A stretch of DNA of 64,000 nucleotides, taken from contig OW203732.1 of assembly GCA_934045075.1 (NCBI GenBank), forward strand, positions 11,522,701 to 11,586,700, in the 5' to 3' direction. The position numbers and the translations under genes are program-made. This DNA comes from Yponomeuta sedellus. Taxonomy: Eukaryota > Arthropoda > Insecta > Lepidoptera > Yponomeutidae. Shown here piece by piece: positions 19,701-30,400 of this stretch; position 1 is the first letter of the stretch, and each line of letters starts with the position of its first letter. Below the pieces are notes generated by a model. It was not told the origin of the DNA. It did no database searches and saw only the letters and a program-made list of their open reading frames with translations.

Positions 19701-22306
19701 TTAGTACTTAGTATAAAAATCTGGGTATAAGGATTTTTGTACGCGAGTGTACACCTACGCAAATACCCCCACCACTTTTGTCGAGCGCTCATAAACCGTT
19801 GCGACACTTGTATATGCTGAGGTACCTCTAAAATGTGCAATTCCTAAAACATGCCATTTACAATGACGTTGTTTAACGGACTGGGAGTAACACTAGCGTC
19901 GCCGACGAAAAATAAATCATGTCGATTTTACAGATCGAATATGCAAAAAGTGTCTGTACAATTTCTCAATCATTTTAAAAGCGTGGGTCCTAAAATCACT
20001 GTTCATGATTGGAAGATTTTACAGACAATGTTTGCAGTAGTCCACACCGATGAGAAAATCGTAAATCGTACAATATTTGGTTTTTCTACTACAATCCGCT
20101 ATTTGACTCTCTTTTCTTTATATTTAAAACTTTGCTTTGCTAAACAGCCAAAAACGCGGTTAGCCATTTTTGTCTATGGTTTGAAAACCTGCCCTTCTAT
20201 TACGTAGTATTCCACTCTATCGAGTGAAGCATTTAGACAACTCCAAAGTGTCAAAAAACGTATGCATTTGACAGCCGGAGTAGCTTAAAAAAAGTAAAAA
20301 TCAACGACATTCAACTCAGTGGATACTTACATAATAAGTATCCACCCCTCAAGACTTGTAAACAAAGTTTAACATTCAACAATAAAAACCCCCGGGAAGT
20401 TGTGGATTCGTTTACCCAGTGAAATAAACATACGAAAAAATGGCTCAAACTTTCCAAAAGAGACCCCAATACTTTATCGACTGAAACTCTGGTGTATTTA
20501 CGTAAAGATCACTTTGATGTTAGTCCTATAATAATCAATGTCCACTGGCTCTGGCTGACAGATGTTTGTTTACGAACCAAACATGCTTTCAACATGGCGG
20601 ATAGCGTTCCGAATTAAAACAGGAAAATATTTTCTTAATTTGCAAATTTTGCTCCCATCCTACATACTTACTTAGCAAAGTCAATATATTTACGTTAAAT
20701 ACTTAACGAAACATTCATTTATCGCGTCTGAATATGCGTCTGTGGAAATATAATTTGATACGAGTCAAGTAGCGGATGATTATTTATATTTTTCGTTCGC
20801 TTAAACGGCTTGATGGATTTTAGCTGTGGTATATAAAAAAATAAAAATGTAAATTGCATTCTTTGTCAAAAAATTTGTTAAGCTTTTTAGTTCATTTAAG
20901 TTGGAAAATATTATGTGTACAAGTTTTCACGCAGTCGGGTTTTTTTTTCAATTTTATTTGTAGGTTACAATGTTAATGGACATCTCCTTAAGATCTCTAT
21001 ACAATTTAAAATTGTATACAAATAAACACTTTGTATTTATTTTAATTATTTTGTATTTATGTAGTAACTGGTGAAGGTTTTGTAGTATTATGTATTCCGT
21101 AAATTATTATCAAACTATGATTTCAAGTACCAACAATCTGTCTATTTATGTATTTTTATTCTTATGTAAATATTTGTATATCAACAGCGTTGCTATAAAG
21201 TTAATAGTTTATAAATAAATACAACCTACAATTTCATAATAATATTAACGCGTGGCGCCACGTGCACGTCTTGGACGCAACAGTGTTTTTTTTCATTTTA
21301 AAACCGTTGATATTTATATATACGAGTATACTCGAAACTATTTTAAAGCCACTAATATTCTTTAGATTTTACTTTGTCCCTTTACTTAATCAACAAAAAC
21401 CCCACTCTGTGCATGGTTTAGTTTGGCTTGTATGTAGTACGCATGTTTTCATATTGCTTGCAGCTTGAGAGATTTCTTTGCCCCGACTGTGGTAAGGTGA
21501 AGTGTTCGTGTGGCGCGGCCACGGCCGGCGCCCCATCCCCCGCACTCGCCCTCGCGTCTGGCGGCACACACACTCTGAAGACAAACGGAACTAATGACAT
21601 AGACTTCGTAGAGCTTAGGAATCCAATCCTAACCACGCGTCGACTCTCGGGACCTCAGATCAACGACAGTAACGCTGAGAAACCCCCCCTACCTCCCCAG
21701 CTGTCTAATCGAAACTCTGAACAACCATTCTCTAGAGCGGGTCTGGGCGATGGCGGCAAATTGAGAAGATCTTTCGCAGTTCGGTCGAGGGAGGGAATTG
21801 AGAACCTACTAGGACTCAGCGCTCATAAAAAAAATCAAGAGCAAGCAAAAAATAGTTTACGAAAATGAATTTTGTTTTCTAGACAAATATTTTTATGATA
21901 TTTTTTTACAATTGTTTTGTTATACTGCAGTTTCAATAAAAATATAAATAGTAATACTCTAGATATGTACATTATAGAATACTTATTATGTTTTGTACAG
22001 ATAGACTCAGCCTGTATTATAGTTTCAGTGCCATTTACTATTTTAATACACTAATGTGTAATGAATGATGTATGATGTTGCATGCATGCCTTCTACTTGT
22101 ACAGTTTTGGTGTTGGTGCTAGTGGTTTATATAATCTTCCGACCAATCACTTACTAATATTGACATCATTCATGTTTTAATTTTCTTCCTTGTAGGCATT
22201 GGAATCAAAGTTAGCGTCGTGTCGCGGCACGATTAGACCTAAAGAGCATTCGCCTAACTCGAGCTCGGATGTGAGTAAGGACTACAGGTGTGTACTCAAG
22301 AATTAG
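7767..22306 (+). CDS. nudE: Nuclear distribution protein nudE (NDE1/NDEL1 family)
   Basis: NudE is a coiled-coil adaptor that links Lis1 to cytoplasmic dynein in nuclear migration and mitosis. Exons: 7767-7840, 7963-8116, 8285-8421, 8802-8938, 9452-9619, 18597-18679, 22196-22306 (phases 2,0,2,1,1,0, stop TAG). The product is about 287 aa. Residues 1-165 form the family coiled coil: DYWKKQAKHYEQKANDIQQE, NRDLEHQNQRLKNEIENLR, YVRELEQKNDDLERGQR, ESLLNQAYERNAVLESE. The C-terminal signature INLVGDLLRKVG + ALESKLASCR is split across the last two exons. The start is the first in-frame ATG. Intron 5 (9.0 kb) is swollen by a DIRS element. The last exon contains an internal strong donor (GTGAGT at 22271), so more downstream splicing is possible. 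Identification is very secure. Confidence 0.93.
8976..9114. mobile_element. 139-bp foldback MITE in nudE intron 4
   Basis: The left arm GGCCAGTTTCTGAATTGAGA and the inverted right arm (ending in TCTCAATTCAGAAACCGGCC) pair over about 42 bp with few mismatches. The element is bordered by the direct repeat AAACACTA (8968-8975 and 9115-9122), an apparent 8-bp target duplication. The superfamily is uncertain. Confidence 0.75.
9620..11109. other. Proximal part of nudE intron 5: repeats only
   Basis: Contains an ATCT microsatellite at about 9659-9675. At about 10025-10195 there is a common lepidopteran interspersed repeat (GTTGGTAAGCGCAAATCTCG ... GCTGGGTCAGCTAG) whose CTAG terminus recalls Helitron-like elements, though I cannot prove that. 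Nothing else is recognised; 10280-10620 is less AT-rich but has no identifiable coding. Confidence 0.45.
11110..11423 (-). pseudogene. Degraded endonuclease fragment of an RTE-like LINE
   Basis: On the minus strand, KWDVIGLSEVRR is followed after several breaks by VLGDLNAQIG and NRSETGERLVKAAFENKL. These match the apurinic-type endonuclease domain of RTE/Jockey-group LINEs (the E-T-R motif, GD-NA-IG, and the following G-R-N-E-R-G motif). The fragment abuts the low-coordinate end of the DIRS element. It contains in-frame stops and is not functional. Confidence 0.6.
11479..11637 (+). repeat. DIRS inverted terminal repeat, low-coordinate copy
   Basis: Starts AGCTTGAACCACTTGAGATT and ends TTTTGGACTCAGTAC. 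Its complement occurs at 17875-18033 with the same 159-bp length and only a few substitutions. Outside it lie 55 bp (11424-11478) that are not part of the other repeat. Confidence 0.9.
11670..11767 (-). repeat. DIRS internal complementary region
   Basis: The first part (to about 11735) is the reverse complement of the low-coordinate terminus 11424-11487 (GAAGCTTGAACC / GGTTCAAGCTTC, CTGAAGGGTATAAAACGG and so on). The second part (about 11733-11767) is the reverse complement of the high-coordinate terminus 18018-18053. In DIRS1 this region is the template that joins the two ends into a circle. Confidence 0.88.
12110..13354 (-). pseudogene. DIRS tyrosine recombinase, stop at the catalytic tyrosine position
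   Basis: The reading frame is open for 414 codons. The N-terminal third is low-complexity Ser/Thr. The SAM-like domain is around residues 115-220 (ILEAFWRTTTMKTYKPAWKR, LAPRTILLHKSVVTTFANP) and the catalytic part is around 240-414. The first catalytic Arg is in LIASGRRIHDL. The HxxR box is seen as AGSFRSA, with the Arg kept and the usual His apparently replaced. The frame ends STVLKH followed by TAA at 12112-12110, where the family has the tyrosine nucleophile in a K/R-H-Y context. The same frame then continues open for several codons, so this looks like a nonsense mutation rather than a true C-terminus. It overlaps the preceding frame. Confidence 0.82.
12985..15176 (-). pseudogene. DIRS pol: reverse transcriptase, RNase H and methyltransferase-like region, frameshifted
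   Basis: The frame 15176-13701 holds the reverse transcriptase: RKKPDGSNRAIFNLKRF, MIKIDISQAYYHVPI, the catalytic box VVYLDDFLI and LEYLGIVW. The start of RNase H follows (TTDAADSGWGATV, HSNYKELW). The frame then shifts to 13625-13218 (TAVAYITKQG, LPGIYNGIADGLSR, the rest of RNase H; the usual Asp before TAVAYI is not seen), then EIDLFAT. It shifts again to 13260-12985 (FPPPSLIPRVL, LIVAPMWERPHW). The last two stretches correspond to the region annotated as an adenine-methyltransferase-like domain in DIRS1 elements. At least two frameshifts interrupt it. The 13-base C run at 15084-15096 lies in the overlap with gag and may also be miscounted. Confidence 0.82.
15085..17404 (-). pseudogene. DIRS gag, broken into several frames and probably split by an insertion
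   Basis: The N-terminal part lies at 17404-17060 (DATAWNGLVDFIEENFPDDW). It continues in another frame at 17096-16371 with a Lys/Arg/Ser-rich section and a coiled-coil-like Gln/Glu section (TKIAEMQQQLDLLKQSQENY), and in a third frame at 16453-16112 (YSEVQKPFQASPAFCSLKTN, ITNGLLQQRK). The C-terminal part resumes at 15411 (FKDVCDKLPNSIRQKVGYDF, LLQYVCGRRSE, IPPTEYHLFDGEKLSE) and runs into the poly-G tract. About 0.7 kb between 16112 and 15411 does not fit gag. DIRS gag proteins keep these motifs in this order, so the assignment is by family memory. Confidence 0.7.
15420..16110. other. Unassigned AT-rich block inside DIRS gag
   Basis: The block separates two parts of gag that should be contiguous. 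On the plus strand, 15943-16083 encodes a 46-residue frame MDPDCSFIDDPGSTTDFAPD... preceded by an AT-rich leader, like the first exon of an unrelated gene or transposase. A possible donor (GTAGGC) follows at about 16013. No inverted ends or target duplication could be fixed. Confidence 0.4.
17440..17874. repeat. Subterminal GC-rich short-repeat tract of the DIRS element
   Basis: Between gag and the terminal repeat, variants of ATGCGACG / GGCGTATC / CGTCGCA recur many times in both orientations (for example CGACGATGTCGTACCGG, ATGCGACGGCGGCGTATCAA, CGATTCATGCGACGACG, GATACGACAGTGGCGTATCG). They may be leader or recombinase-binding repeats. No open frame is seen. Confidence 0.55.
17875..18033 (-). 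repeat. DIRS inverted terminal repeat, high-coordinate copy
   Basis: Reverse complement of 11479-11637. Only 20 bp (18034-18053) lie outside it before the element ends, against 55 bp at the other end. Such unequal extensions are normal for DIRS1. Confidence 0.9.
18054..18596. other. Distal part of nudE intron 5, no gene
   Basis: Mostly AT-rich. The part at 18380-18560 is richer in CpG and has short inverted words (TGTGTTGCGT / ACGCAACACA), possibly an old MITE. Nothing firm is seen. Confidence 0.5.
19097..19810. mobile_element. 714-bp element with 25-bp TIRs and TA flanks, nudE intron 6
   Basis: The left end CAAGCATCGCAACGGTTTAT and the right end (inverted CAAGTGTCGCAACGGTTTAT) agree at 23 of 25 positions, continuing to GAGCG. 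TA flanks both (19095-19096, 19811-19812). The inside has a GC-rich patch at 19165-19290 and no recognisable transposase. A Tc1/mariner-like non-autonomous element is the simplest reading. Confidence 0.65.
19811..21463. other. Remainder of nudE intron 6 before the alternative exon
   Basis: A 118-codon plus-strand frame at 19851-20207 matches nothing I know. A short stretch at 20403-20523 reads in two frames like a THAP zinc-finger fragment (WIRLPSEINIR then KKWLKLSKRDPNTLS and LRKDHFDV). The rest is AT-rich and empty. Confidence 0.35.
21464..21868 (+). CDS. Candidate alternative terminal exon of nudE with a Cys cluster
   Basis: An acceptor (TTGCTTGCAG) opens a 134-codon frame in phase 0, exactly the phase left by the donor of nudE exon 6 at 18679, and ends at TGA 21866-21868. 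A poly(A) signal AATAAA follows at 21935. The product would read GDLLRKVG-LERFLCPDCGKVKCSCG: five Cys in a C-x2-C-x4-C-x-C-like layout, then Ser/Pro-rich disordered sequence with PPLPPQ and a basic C-terminus (LRRSFAVRSREGIENLLGL). GC content is well above the surrounding intron, as expected for coding DNA. It could instead be an exon of an unrelated nested gene. I do not know the function of this tail. Confidence 0.55.
   Translation, partial: LERFLCPDCGKVKCSCGAATAGAPSPALALASGGTHTLKTNGTNDIDFVELRNPILTTRRLSGPQINDSNAEKPPLPPQLSNRNSEQPFSRAGLGDGGKLRRSFAVRSREGIENLLGLSAHKKNQEQAKNSLRK
21935..21940 (+). terminator. Poly(A) signal for the alternative nudE exon
   Basis: AATAAA, 67 bp downstream of the TGA at 21866-21868. 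Confidence 0.5.
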
Positions 22307-24497
22307 GCTAGCTGAATCTCAACTCAACACGGAACAGCGCGTGGGCTTGTGTAGCGCAGGCCCCACATGTGTTGCTATGTTGTTCTACTACATAATCTTT
22401 CTTAATCATTGCAAGATGTCATTGTGATATGTTCCATACCGTCATAAATTCATAATTCATTCTCCCTTTAGGTTACCCCTTTGAATTAAACACTAATGTG
22501 TGATTTATTGATTGACATTGTAATTACTAAATGAAACTGTGATGAACTAGTACTTTTTTATGGCACACATAGTTGAATATCGCTAAACTTACTAAATTAT
22601 GTAAGTATTTTGGCCTACCCACCGGAAACGCGAGGCACTTAAGCAATACACACCTATTTGCTTCTCACCTTGTGTGTAATTTTTTTTAAGATAGACATAA
22701 CTTGTCGTAAACTGTCCAATGAACATAAGAGCGATTACAAGCTTCACTATTATCATCAATAAGTAACTCTGTTTTTCTGCTGACAAATGCTACAGCACAA
22801 AAGTAGCATTACAAATAAATTCCTCCACATCAATAAGTAATAAATAAGTTTATATTTTAGATATATTTTGGAGAGAATATAATATGTGTAAATATAGATT
22901 AGTTTCAAAGTATGTATTTATATAGAAATTTATATAAATTACCTAATGAGATAAAAAATATAATTCGTTAATTCGTTGGCTTTTAGATCTGGAAGTAATG
23001 ATGTTATATCTACTGTAGCCTAACTCTTAAAACATCTTTGTCACTAACATAATCTGTTGGGAATTTTGTTTTATTAACATTGAAAAATAACAAATGAACA
23101 CAAAATCCAAGTATAACCATGATCATAATAAACCTTTAGTTATATCCCAGTTCTTACATCTAAAATATTATAACATATTTTATAGAAGATTAATTAACAT
23201 TAGCTCCATATTAGTTCAATATCTTGCCTTGATATTTAATTCTACAAATGTTACATCAGTAATGTGTAAAACAAACTATATAAATAGATGTTTCGCGTCT
23301 TACAGCCTTAATAGCAATATCTGTATGATAAATATACCGTTTAAAATTAAAATTGAGATATACATGTTTTAGCGTTACCTGTTTGTACGGCTTCATTATA
23401 TTTTTTTAAAGGAGCAAACACATCTTCACTATAATGTAATAAAGATTTCTGTAATAAATTTGTGCTTTGCTTAGGAAATCTAAAGAGATAATAATTTAAA
23501 CCATTTTACAGACTGATGTAAAAAGTTGTGATTTTGTCACAATGATTATCTTTCTTTATTATATGCAGACAGCAATACTTCAGAAATTGCTTGCCATTTT
23601 GGTCTTTGGTAGTAGAAATAAAGTAAGAGCCTGGTTTTTATGAGTCAGATTCGCATATTTGCAACGATTATTGCCCCCTCACTCTCGGCGTAGTTGCATT
23701 CCAAGTTTCGCAACAATTTAATGAAATATCAGAAATAGCAACAAAATTCTGACCCGAAATTCGAACCCGCGCTCTAGCACGCTCTCCCAGAGCTCTTAAA
23801 ACTGAGCCATTCGGACCATGCCTCGACTTTAATTCCTCTTTCTATGTTTATCATAACACTTATATACGAGGTTTTTTAAAACAATGGAAAACCACCACCA
23901 GACTCATCAGCTCGCCGGTGATCTGAGGCACATTGATGAGAGCGGCTGGATGAGGATAGCCGAGGATTGAAAGAAGCGGCGCGCCTTCACGAGAGGTCTA
24001 CGTCCAGCAGTGGACAAATATGGGCGGATTGTTTTTGAACCAAAACTTGGCTGATTGATTGAAACTTACTTGGACTTTAGGAAAATTAAGGCATATTGTC
24101 TCAATCATTAAATAAATGGTCTCAATTGTAACGCAAGTTTGCCAAATTAACATTGAGAGAATGTATGGGGAACTTAACGCCTTGAACCTTACGTTTCTTT
24201 TTACGTACTTGGTCTGATTTTATTGGTTTTGGTCATAAACAAAACTATTTAGGTACTTGTAGCTTTATCTTATTAAAGAATGATTGTGTTAATAAAAAGC
24301 AAGCCCAATGCTTTGAATAGTTTTTTTAAGTCATGTATTTAAGCATTTATAAGTTCATTTGTATGAATTTTGCCGACCAAACTATTTTTGCGCGAGGTTA
24401 AAAATTAAATAATATGAGTAATTTATTGCATTTTACTTTCTTCCAGGTACCACCATACTTAGCTTTTTAATCTTCTAGACTATTCACTTGACTTTAA
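22307..24497. other. Tail-to-tail interval between nudE and PIG-Q
   Basis: No gene is seen. A minus-strand tRNA-like SINE head lies at 23750-23830 (GGGTTCGAATTTC B box). A plus-strand LINE 3' tail lies at about 23885-24050 (WMRIAED then stop; GTCCAGCAGTGGACAAAT). The rest is AT-rich 3'UTR and spacer. Confidence 0.6.
24422..24427 (-). terminator. Poly(A) signal of PIG-Q
   Basis: AATAAA on the minus strand, about 70 bp past the stop codon. Confidence 0.55.
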
Positions 24498-27400
24498 TCA
24501 TGTAATTTGTTTACCAGTTAGTATATTTGAAAGAAGATTAGTCCACTCAACTGGTTTCACCATTTCCACTGGTGGTTTGAAATTCTTAACCAATTCTTGT
24601 AGCGATTTGGACAGTACATCCACTTTCAATACCAGAGGACTTACATGTGGCTTGCTCACAACTGCTATTAAAATGTTACCTAGAAGCATATTTCACCAAT
24701 TAATAATTATATCAAATATTTAGATGGACTGTAATATCATGCTGCAAGCAAAACTTACCAGCGATTTTAGGCGATCTTACCAGCCACAATATTGTAACAT
24801 AAAGTGGCATTGTGTGTATGAAATGAATCACTTTAGCCAACACATACTGTATTGCTAAGGATAGCAGACGAAACTGTAACCAGACAAAATAAAAGTTAGT
24901 GCTATGCTAGTAATTTTTAATGCTAGTAATTTCAGTGTGGCCTCCCAGCTTAGTGATATCTATAGGTAACCCTTATTTTTCGTACACCAATAATCTGTAA
25001 ATCTAATGTTCGCGGCTGCTGTCAAGAGCATACAAAAAAAAAAAACCATTGACAGCTGTTAACAGTACATTACTTTAGCGAGCGGAGCAACTCACGACGA
25101 AAACGCAAAATGGCGTCTGACCTAGCAAGCTCATGTGGTTTCGATGATAATTAAATTTTTATCCACGTCACGTCATTTGATTGGTTGGCAAAGGTAATCC
25201 TTACTAACCATTGGCCAATAAAACAACAGATATTTTCCATAGAGAATGCATAGAGCATAGATAAAAAGAGTCCAATCTGAGCGTTGCTTAGTGTACATGC
25301 GTCTGTACACTAAGCGCTTGGGGGATTGCGCGCGGCCGGTTTGCTTAGTGTACAGACGTATGTACACTAAACGCGTGACGGGTTAACAGATTGTTAGTGT
25401 ATGAGAGAGAGTCCGTGGGTGGTATCTCTTCAAGTATGATGAATGTGGTAAGCAGTTCAAAATCTGTTAAGTTAAATAATTAAGTTTTCTAGTTTTGGTT
25501 AGAACAGATTTGTTTCATCGCCATCGTCAGGCTATACTAGTCCACTGCTGGACATAGCCCTCCCCTAAAGAGCGCCAAGTTGTGCTATCATAGGGGGTAA
25601 TGCCCATAATCCCCACGCTGAGCATGCGGGTTGGGGATCGCAGTTACGGTGGAATTGTACTGAAGGGGGCGCTGCTGCCCACCCACCAGTTTGTGTCCCT
25701 TAGTCGCCTTTTACGACACCCGCGGGAAAAATTGGGTTGGTGCTATTCTCTAGGCCGACACCACACGACACGACAGATTTGTTTATCGGAGTACAAACTA
25801 ACATTGTTATGATCATTAAAAAAAAATCTATGAGCCAGCGAAGAGCACGGTCTTATGGCCGGCTGCCAAATGTAATCAGAATTCATTTTCAGAGTTGATT
25901 CGAAATATTATTATTATTAAATTCATATAAACCTATGTACACCTGTAAATTTAATGGAAACGGGCCATGCAGAAGGCCAGTAAAGGCGTTTGGGTACTGG
26001 ATCCTTTAGACATTGGTAGGTTGATGATACAAATCGTCCCCGTAGAGCAAAAAATCACTAAGTCGCATTTTGGCCGAAATTGAGTTATGAATGCCACCCA
26101 ATCCAGTTTTTTTTTCTCTGTTCTTTAGTCTAATCGGTATTTTGACAGCTTCAATAGTTTTGAAGTTAGAAAGTGGAAAATATAATTAAGTACAGCCTAT
26201 TGTTGATTTTGACAAGAAAAGAAATCATTAACTCACTTACTACATTTATCTCTTCATAATCGTGTGCATTTTGACTAACTAACATACTTACCTAAGTAGA
26301 TATTTGTCTATCGAAAAACCATAAATATTTCAAATAATTAGGAAACAAAAAGTCACTAATACGCTTTAGGTAGTTTAAGCCTGACAGGTTTGTCGAAAGT
26401 CATGGTGCAAGAACTCGCTAAGTGCCATTAGTGATTTTTAGATGGCATTTACACATATTAAATAAGTTTAATTTCAAATCTGAAATTAATCAAAGCATTT
26501 TAGTGAGGTTTACTTTGTTAAAGTCGTAATAAAGCATAGAATAAAGACGTTTAATGAATTTTACCCTGTGATCGAAATGTGCCAATGCAAGTAATAAAAT
26601 TTTTGTCGGGCGATTTTAGTGAATGAGTGTTTGTTTATTTGACCTGCGGGTCATTTGGTGAGTTCAGTCACCGACGGAACGTTGGCGCGTGATTTGCTTT
26701 GGTTATTGTGATTTATTATGAAATATATTACGATGCATCGTGTTAAGGCTACAGTCGATATTAGTCGATTAATTACTGAAAAAAGACGAAGAAAATGCAC
26801 CGAAAGTAAGTTTTATACCCGTTTTAATTATTCCTCCGAATCTTGTCTGTTTTAAAGTTTTTGAATAAAAAGTCGTTAATGCCTAATTGTGCACCCGAGT
26901 GTTTGTTGTTTAAAGTATGTTTATAGATTATATTCATTAATACCTATATTTGATTATATTCTTGGATCAATTAACTTATTTTTTCTCTATATTTCGTTTT
27001 AGCAATGGTTAGTTCACCGTACATCCTTTCGACTTCTGCATGCAGTACCAATGGGGTTATTTCTTGTGTTTGGTGGTTTCACTTACGTATTTATTTTACT
27101 TTATTTACAGAAAAAAACATGGAAAAATATCGAAAAACCAAAAAACCATTAAATATACGTCGATCGTATCAGAAGTAATAGAAGCACCCCTAAGCCCATA
27201 TTCAGACATAAGTGGTATTGAAAGAATAAGTAGTTCTGTGCATGAAATTTCAGACTCTTATACGTCTTGGTATCCAGACAGCGATGACAATCGTATTTTG
27301 AAAAAAAGCAACGTTAGAATTTCATCAAGCGATAGCAGTGATGATAGCAACTATACTCACAAAATCTTTCAAAAGTGTACACCGAAAGCTATTTCCGGTG

Positions 27401-30400
27401 AAATGAATAAACCTGCCATTATAAAAGCTTCTGCCTTGAAAGCTAACGTTAATAATAATCCTGCCACTGAAGTTGTCTCACTCAATGTAGCAAGCCCTTT
27501 TATGCTATCACATCTTCTTCAACAACAGCAGCAGCTTCTGCAACAGCAGTTGCTTCAAACATCACTGCCACAGCTACCACTTCGACTGAAAAGCAGGGTA
27601 CCCGATGGAAGAAATGCAATCCGGAATAATGGAAAAAACCGCATCATATGGATACCATTTTATTTAAATGAAGAACGAGTTCGAGTTTGCAAAGACTTTC
27701 CTCAAGACACGATACATCGCAAACGGACCTGTTAATGAGGCTCTAAAAGGGAAAGAGCAGTACGGATTTTTTTCAGGGGCTGACCGACGTGGATCTCGGG
27801 TTGTTCCAAATAAAACTGATTCTAAAGCAGAAGCAAAAATAGTCCAGCACATAAACTCGTTTCCACGTCAAGAATCCCATAACTGCAGAAAGAAGCCTAA
27901 AAGACTACTAAGAAATACCTGGAAAGTAAGCTAACGATTGCTAAAATGTATGTACTCGGTTCGATACTACAGGCCGATATGAAAATTTAAAAGAAAAATG
28001 ATGAGCACATTGCGAGAAAAAACTCAGCTCAACAAGCTAAAGAAGCCGACAAGCAAGATTCTATTACTGACCCAACTAATCTGGTGGTAACAACGGGGTG
28101 CAATAAACATTACATCTGGTATATGTATGCGGTGTTAACTTGCTTTTCTACACCAGAAAATGAAATGTTCAGAACTACACAATTTACACAGCTAAGCCTC
28201 CGAACGAAGCCCTTTGCCTTACTTGGAACGAAACTAATGGTAAACGAGATAGTATCGAAATCGCCAGCGCCATAAATTTGTGGATTAAGCAAGTGCCAAG
28301 TACTGTGAAAAAAATCACCATGTACACATGTGCAGGGCAAAATAGAAATCAATTCATTGCAGCATTTTTTGTCCACTTGATTCAAAGACAAGATTTGCCT
28401 TCTCAAGTCAATGCTGGACGATTTCCGATCTCTAAGAAAAGGGATTTGCTTAATCTTTGTTCCAAAGGTATCATTCCTTCCAAGAACTTTACGACTGGTA
28501 TGCATACCTGCCTACCAGCAGGGACGTCGAAGAGCGGTTATGTCAACCTGATGTGTCAGAAACATGCGAAGAGGAAGAAGAGTTTTGAATATGCCGAGAC
28601 CTTTTTCTATGCGCCTTTTTTGTCTTACCTTAATTTGTGTTTTAATAATAAACTATACTAATTTTCTATGCATTCAGTCTTTTTATTTAATTAATTTTAT
28701 AATATAATTTATAAATTAAAAGTATATATGTGCAGAATCATTTTATTTTTGGTGTAATTTATTGAGTTTTAATTCGTTGAATATATAAATAAATAAAAAA
28801 ATATGTCTGTATGTATTTTCAAATATAAGTATAACAAATATATAAAGTACATTTTTATAATTATCACTTACTGAAAAATATACTTTAGTTGTTCTTCAAT
28901 AGTAACTAACTTACTTTAAATTTCATAAATTTAAAACAAAATTCACTAACTAGCATTCGTAAAGTAACTAATTAACAAGTAGTACGATGATTTTCGAGAC
29001 GAAACTAACCAACTTTATTTTTTGGCCATAACTTTTGAAGTTACGGACCTTCTTGGAAATCTGTCAGAATGAATACAGCTTAATCAAAATATCTTTGTAA
29101 TGAAACATAAATTTTTGATATATGTTACTTGAAACAAAAATTATAATTTTTTTTCGTTTTTGAAACTTTGAACCCCAATTTCTCGAGACATAGTTTATGT
29201 TACTTAGTGATTTCTTGCTCTACGGGGACGAAATTTTCAAGACATGTAATTAGGTTCTTAAAAAATATCTTACCAAAGTGAAGACGGTGTAATACATGGC
29301 AGTGGTAGGCAGCAGTAGCAGGAGAATGGTGAAGGCGACCGTCCCAACGAAAAGCTCTTGATTAGTATATTCACACGAGTCAATCCCGCCACGGAGAGGG
29401 TTGTACTTGCGCCCGACAAATAGTCGCAGTAGCGCGATCAGCCCCGAAATCTGGATGTTGAAGAGCCTACGGACGAAACGTAAAGCACAATTTTATTACT
29501 GTTTCGATCCCCAACCGAGGGGATATCAAATGCTGTTGGATTCTCTAGAGGACATAGCACTGCAACTTGCAGGAGTGTCGGCTTCTCTACTCAGTTATGC
29601 TAACGCTTTGCTAATAAAATGTAAACTTGATGCTGTCTACATTAGGTATGCATAATGTCCATAAAAGTTTGAGTTCTTACCTTGCAGCATAAACATAAAT
29701 GCAGTATGAATGGAATGTTGTAATGCATATCATATCGCAAACTATAGCTGCTTGAAATGTGAAGCCTAGGTAGCCCAAGTATTGGTAGATGTGTAGAATC
29801 ACCTCCAGTTTCTCACCAGACACATCTGTAATTAACATTATTTTAATTGTAACGGGGCTGAGAATGTTAAAATCACATTCAGTTGGGCCAAAAAAAAAAA
29901 TTTTTTGTCAATTGATTACTTATAATTCAGGCCCAAGACTGGCACTCACTATAAAACATGAAGTCTTTTAAATTAGTTTTGAGAAAGTCTACTTGATGAC
30001 AAGGAAGAAGGATAAATAGTATACTTCAAGTACATGCAGTCTGAAATTTGTTAGGTACCTAAGAATAGCCACCACAGCTGTATGTGATAAGAAAAGTATT
30101 TCCCCAGCATCTTGTTGAAAGCATTGTTGAGCTTTAACCCAGCTGGTGAGCCCATCAACCATTTCAGCAATGAATACAGGGAGTTGACTAGTTTCTGCAA
30201 AAGAAGAACAACTCAACCTACTTAAATGGTTTGGGTACAGTGAAAGTGCATCAGTAGAAAGCCTGCATCACATATGGGAGGTTCTGGCCTGGGTGCTACT
30301 ATGTAAGTCATTGTATAGAGTAGTCGACTTTTAAGTCTGAACTGCCAAATATATATTTTGACACTTTGGAGATCGTAAAGTAGTTTAACCTGATAGAGAG

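Noticed and set aside
19851..20207. 118-codon plus-strand frame
   Set aside because: No family match, no splice phase fit with nudE, and composition like the intron; kept only as a gap note.
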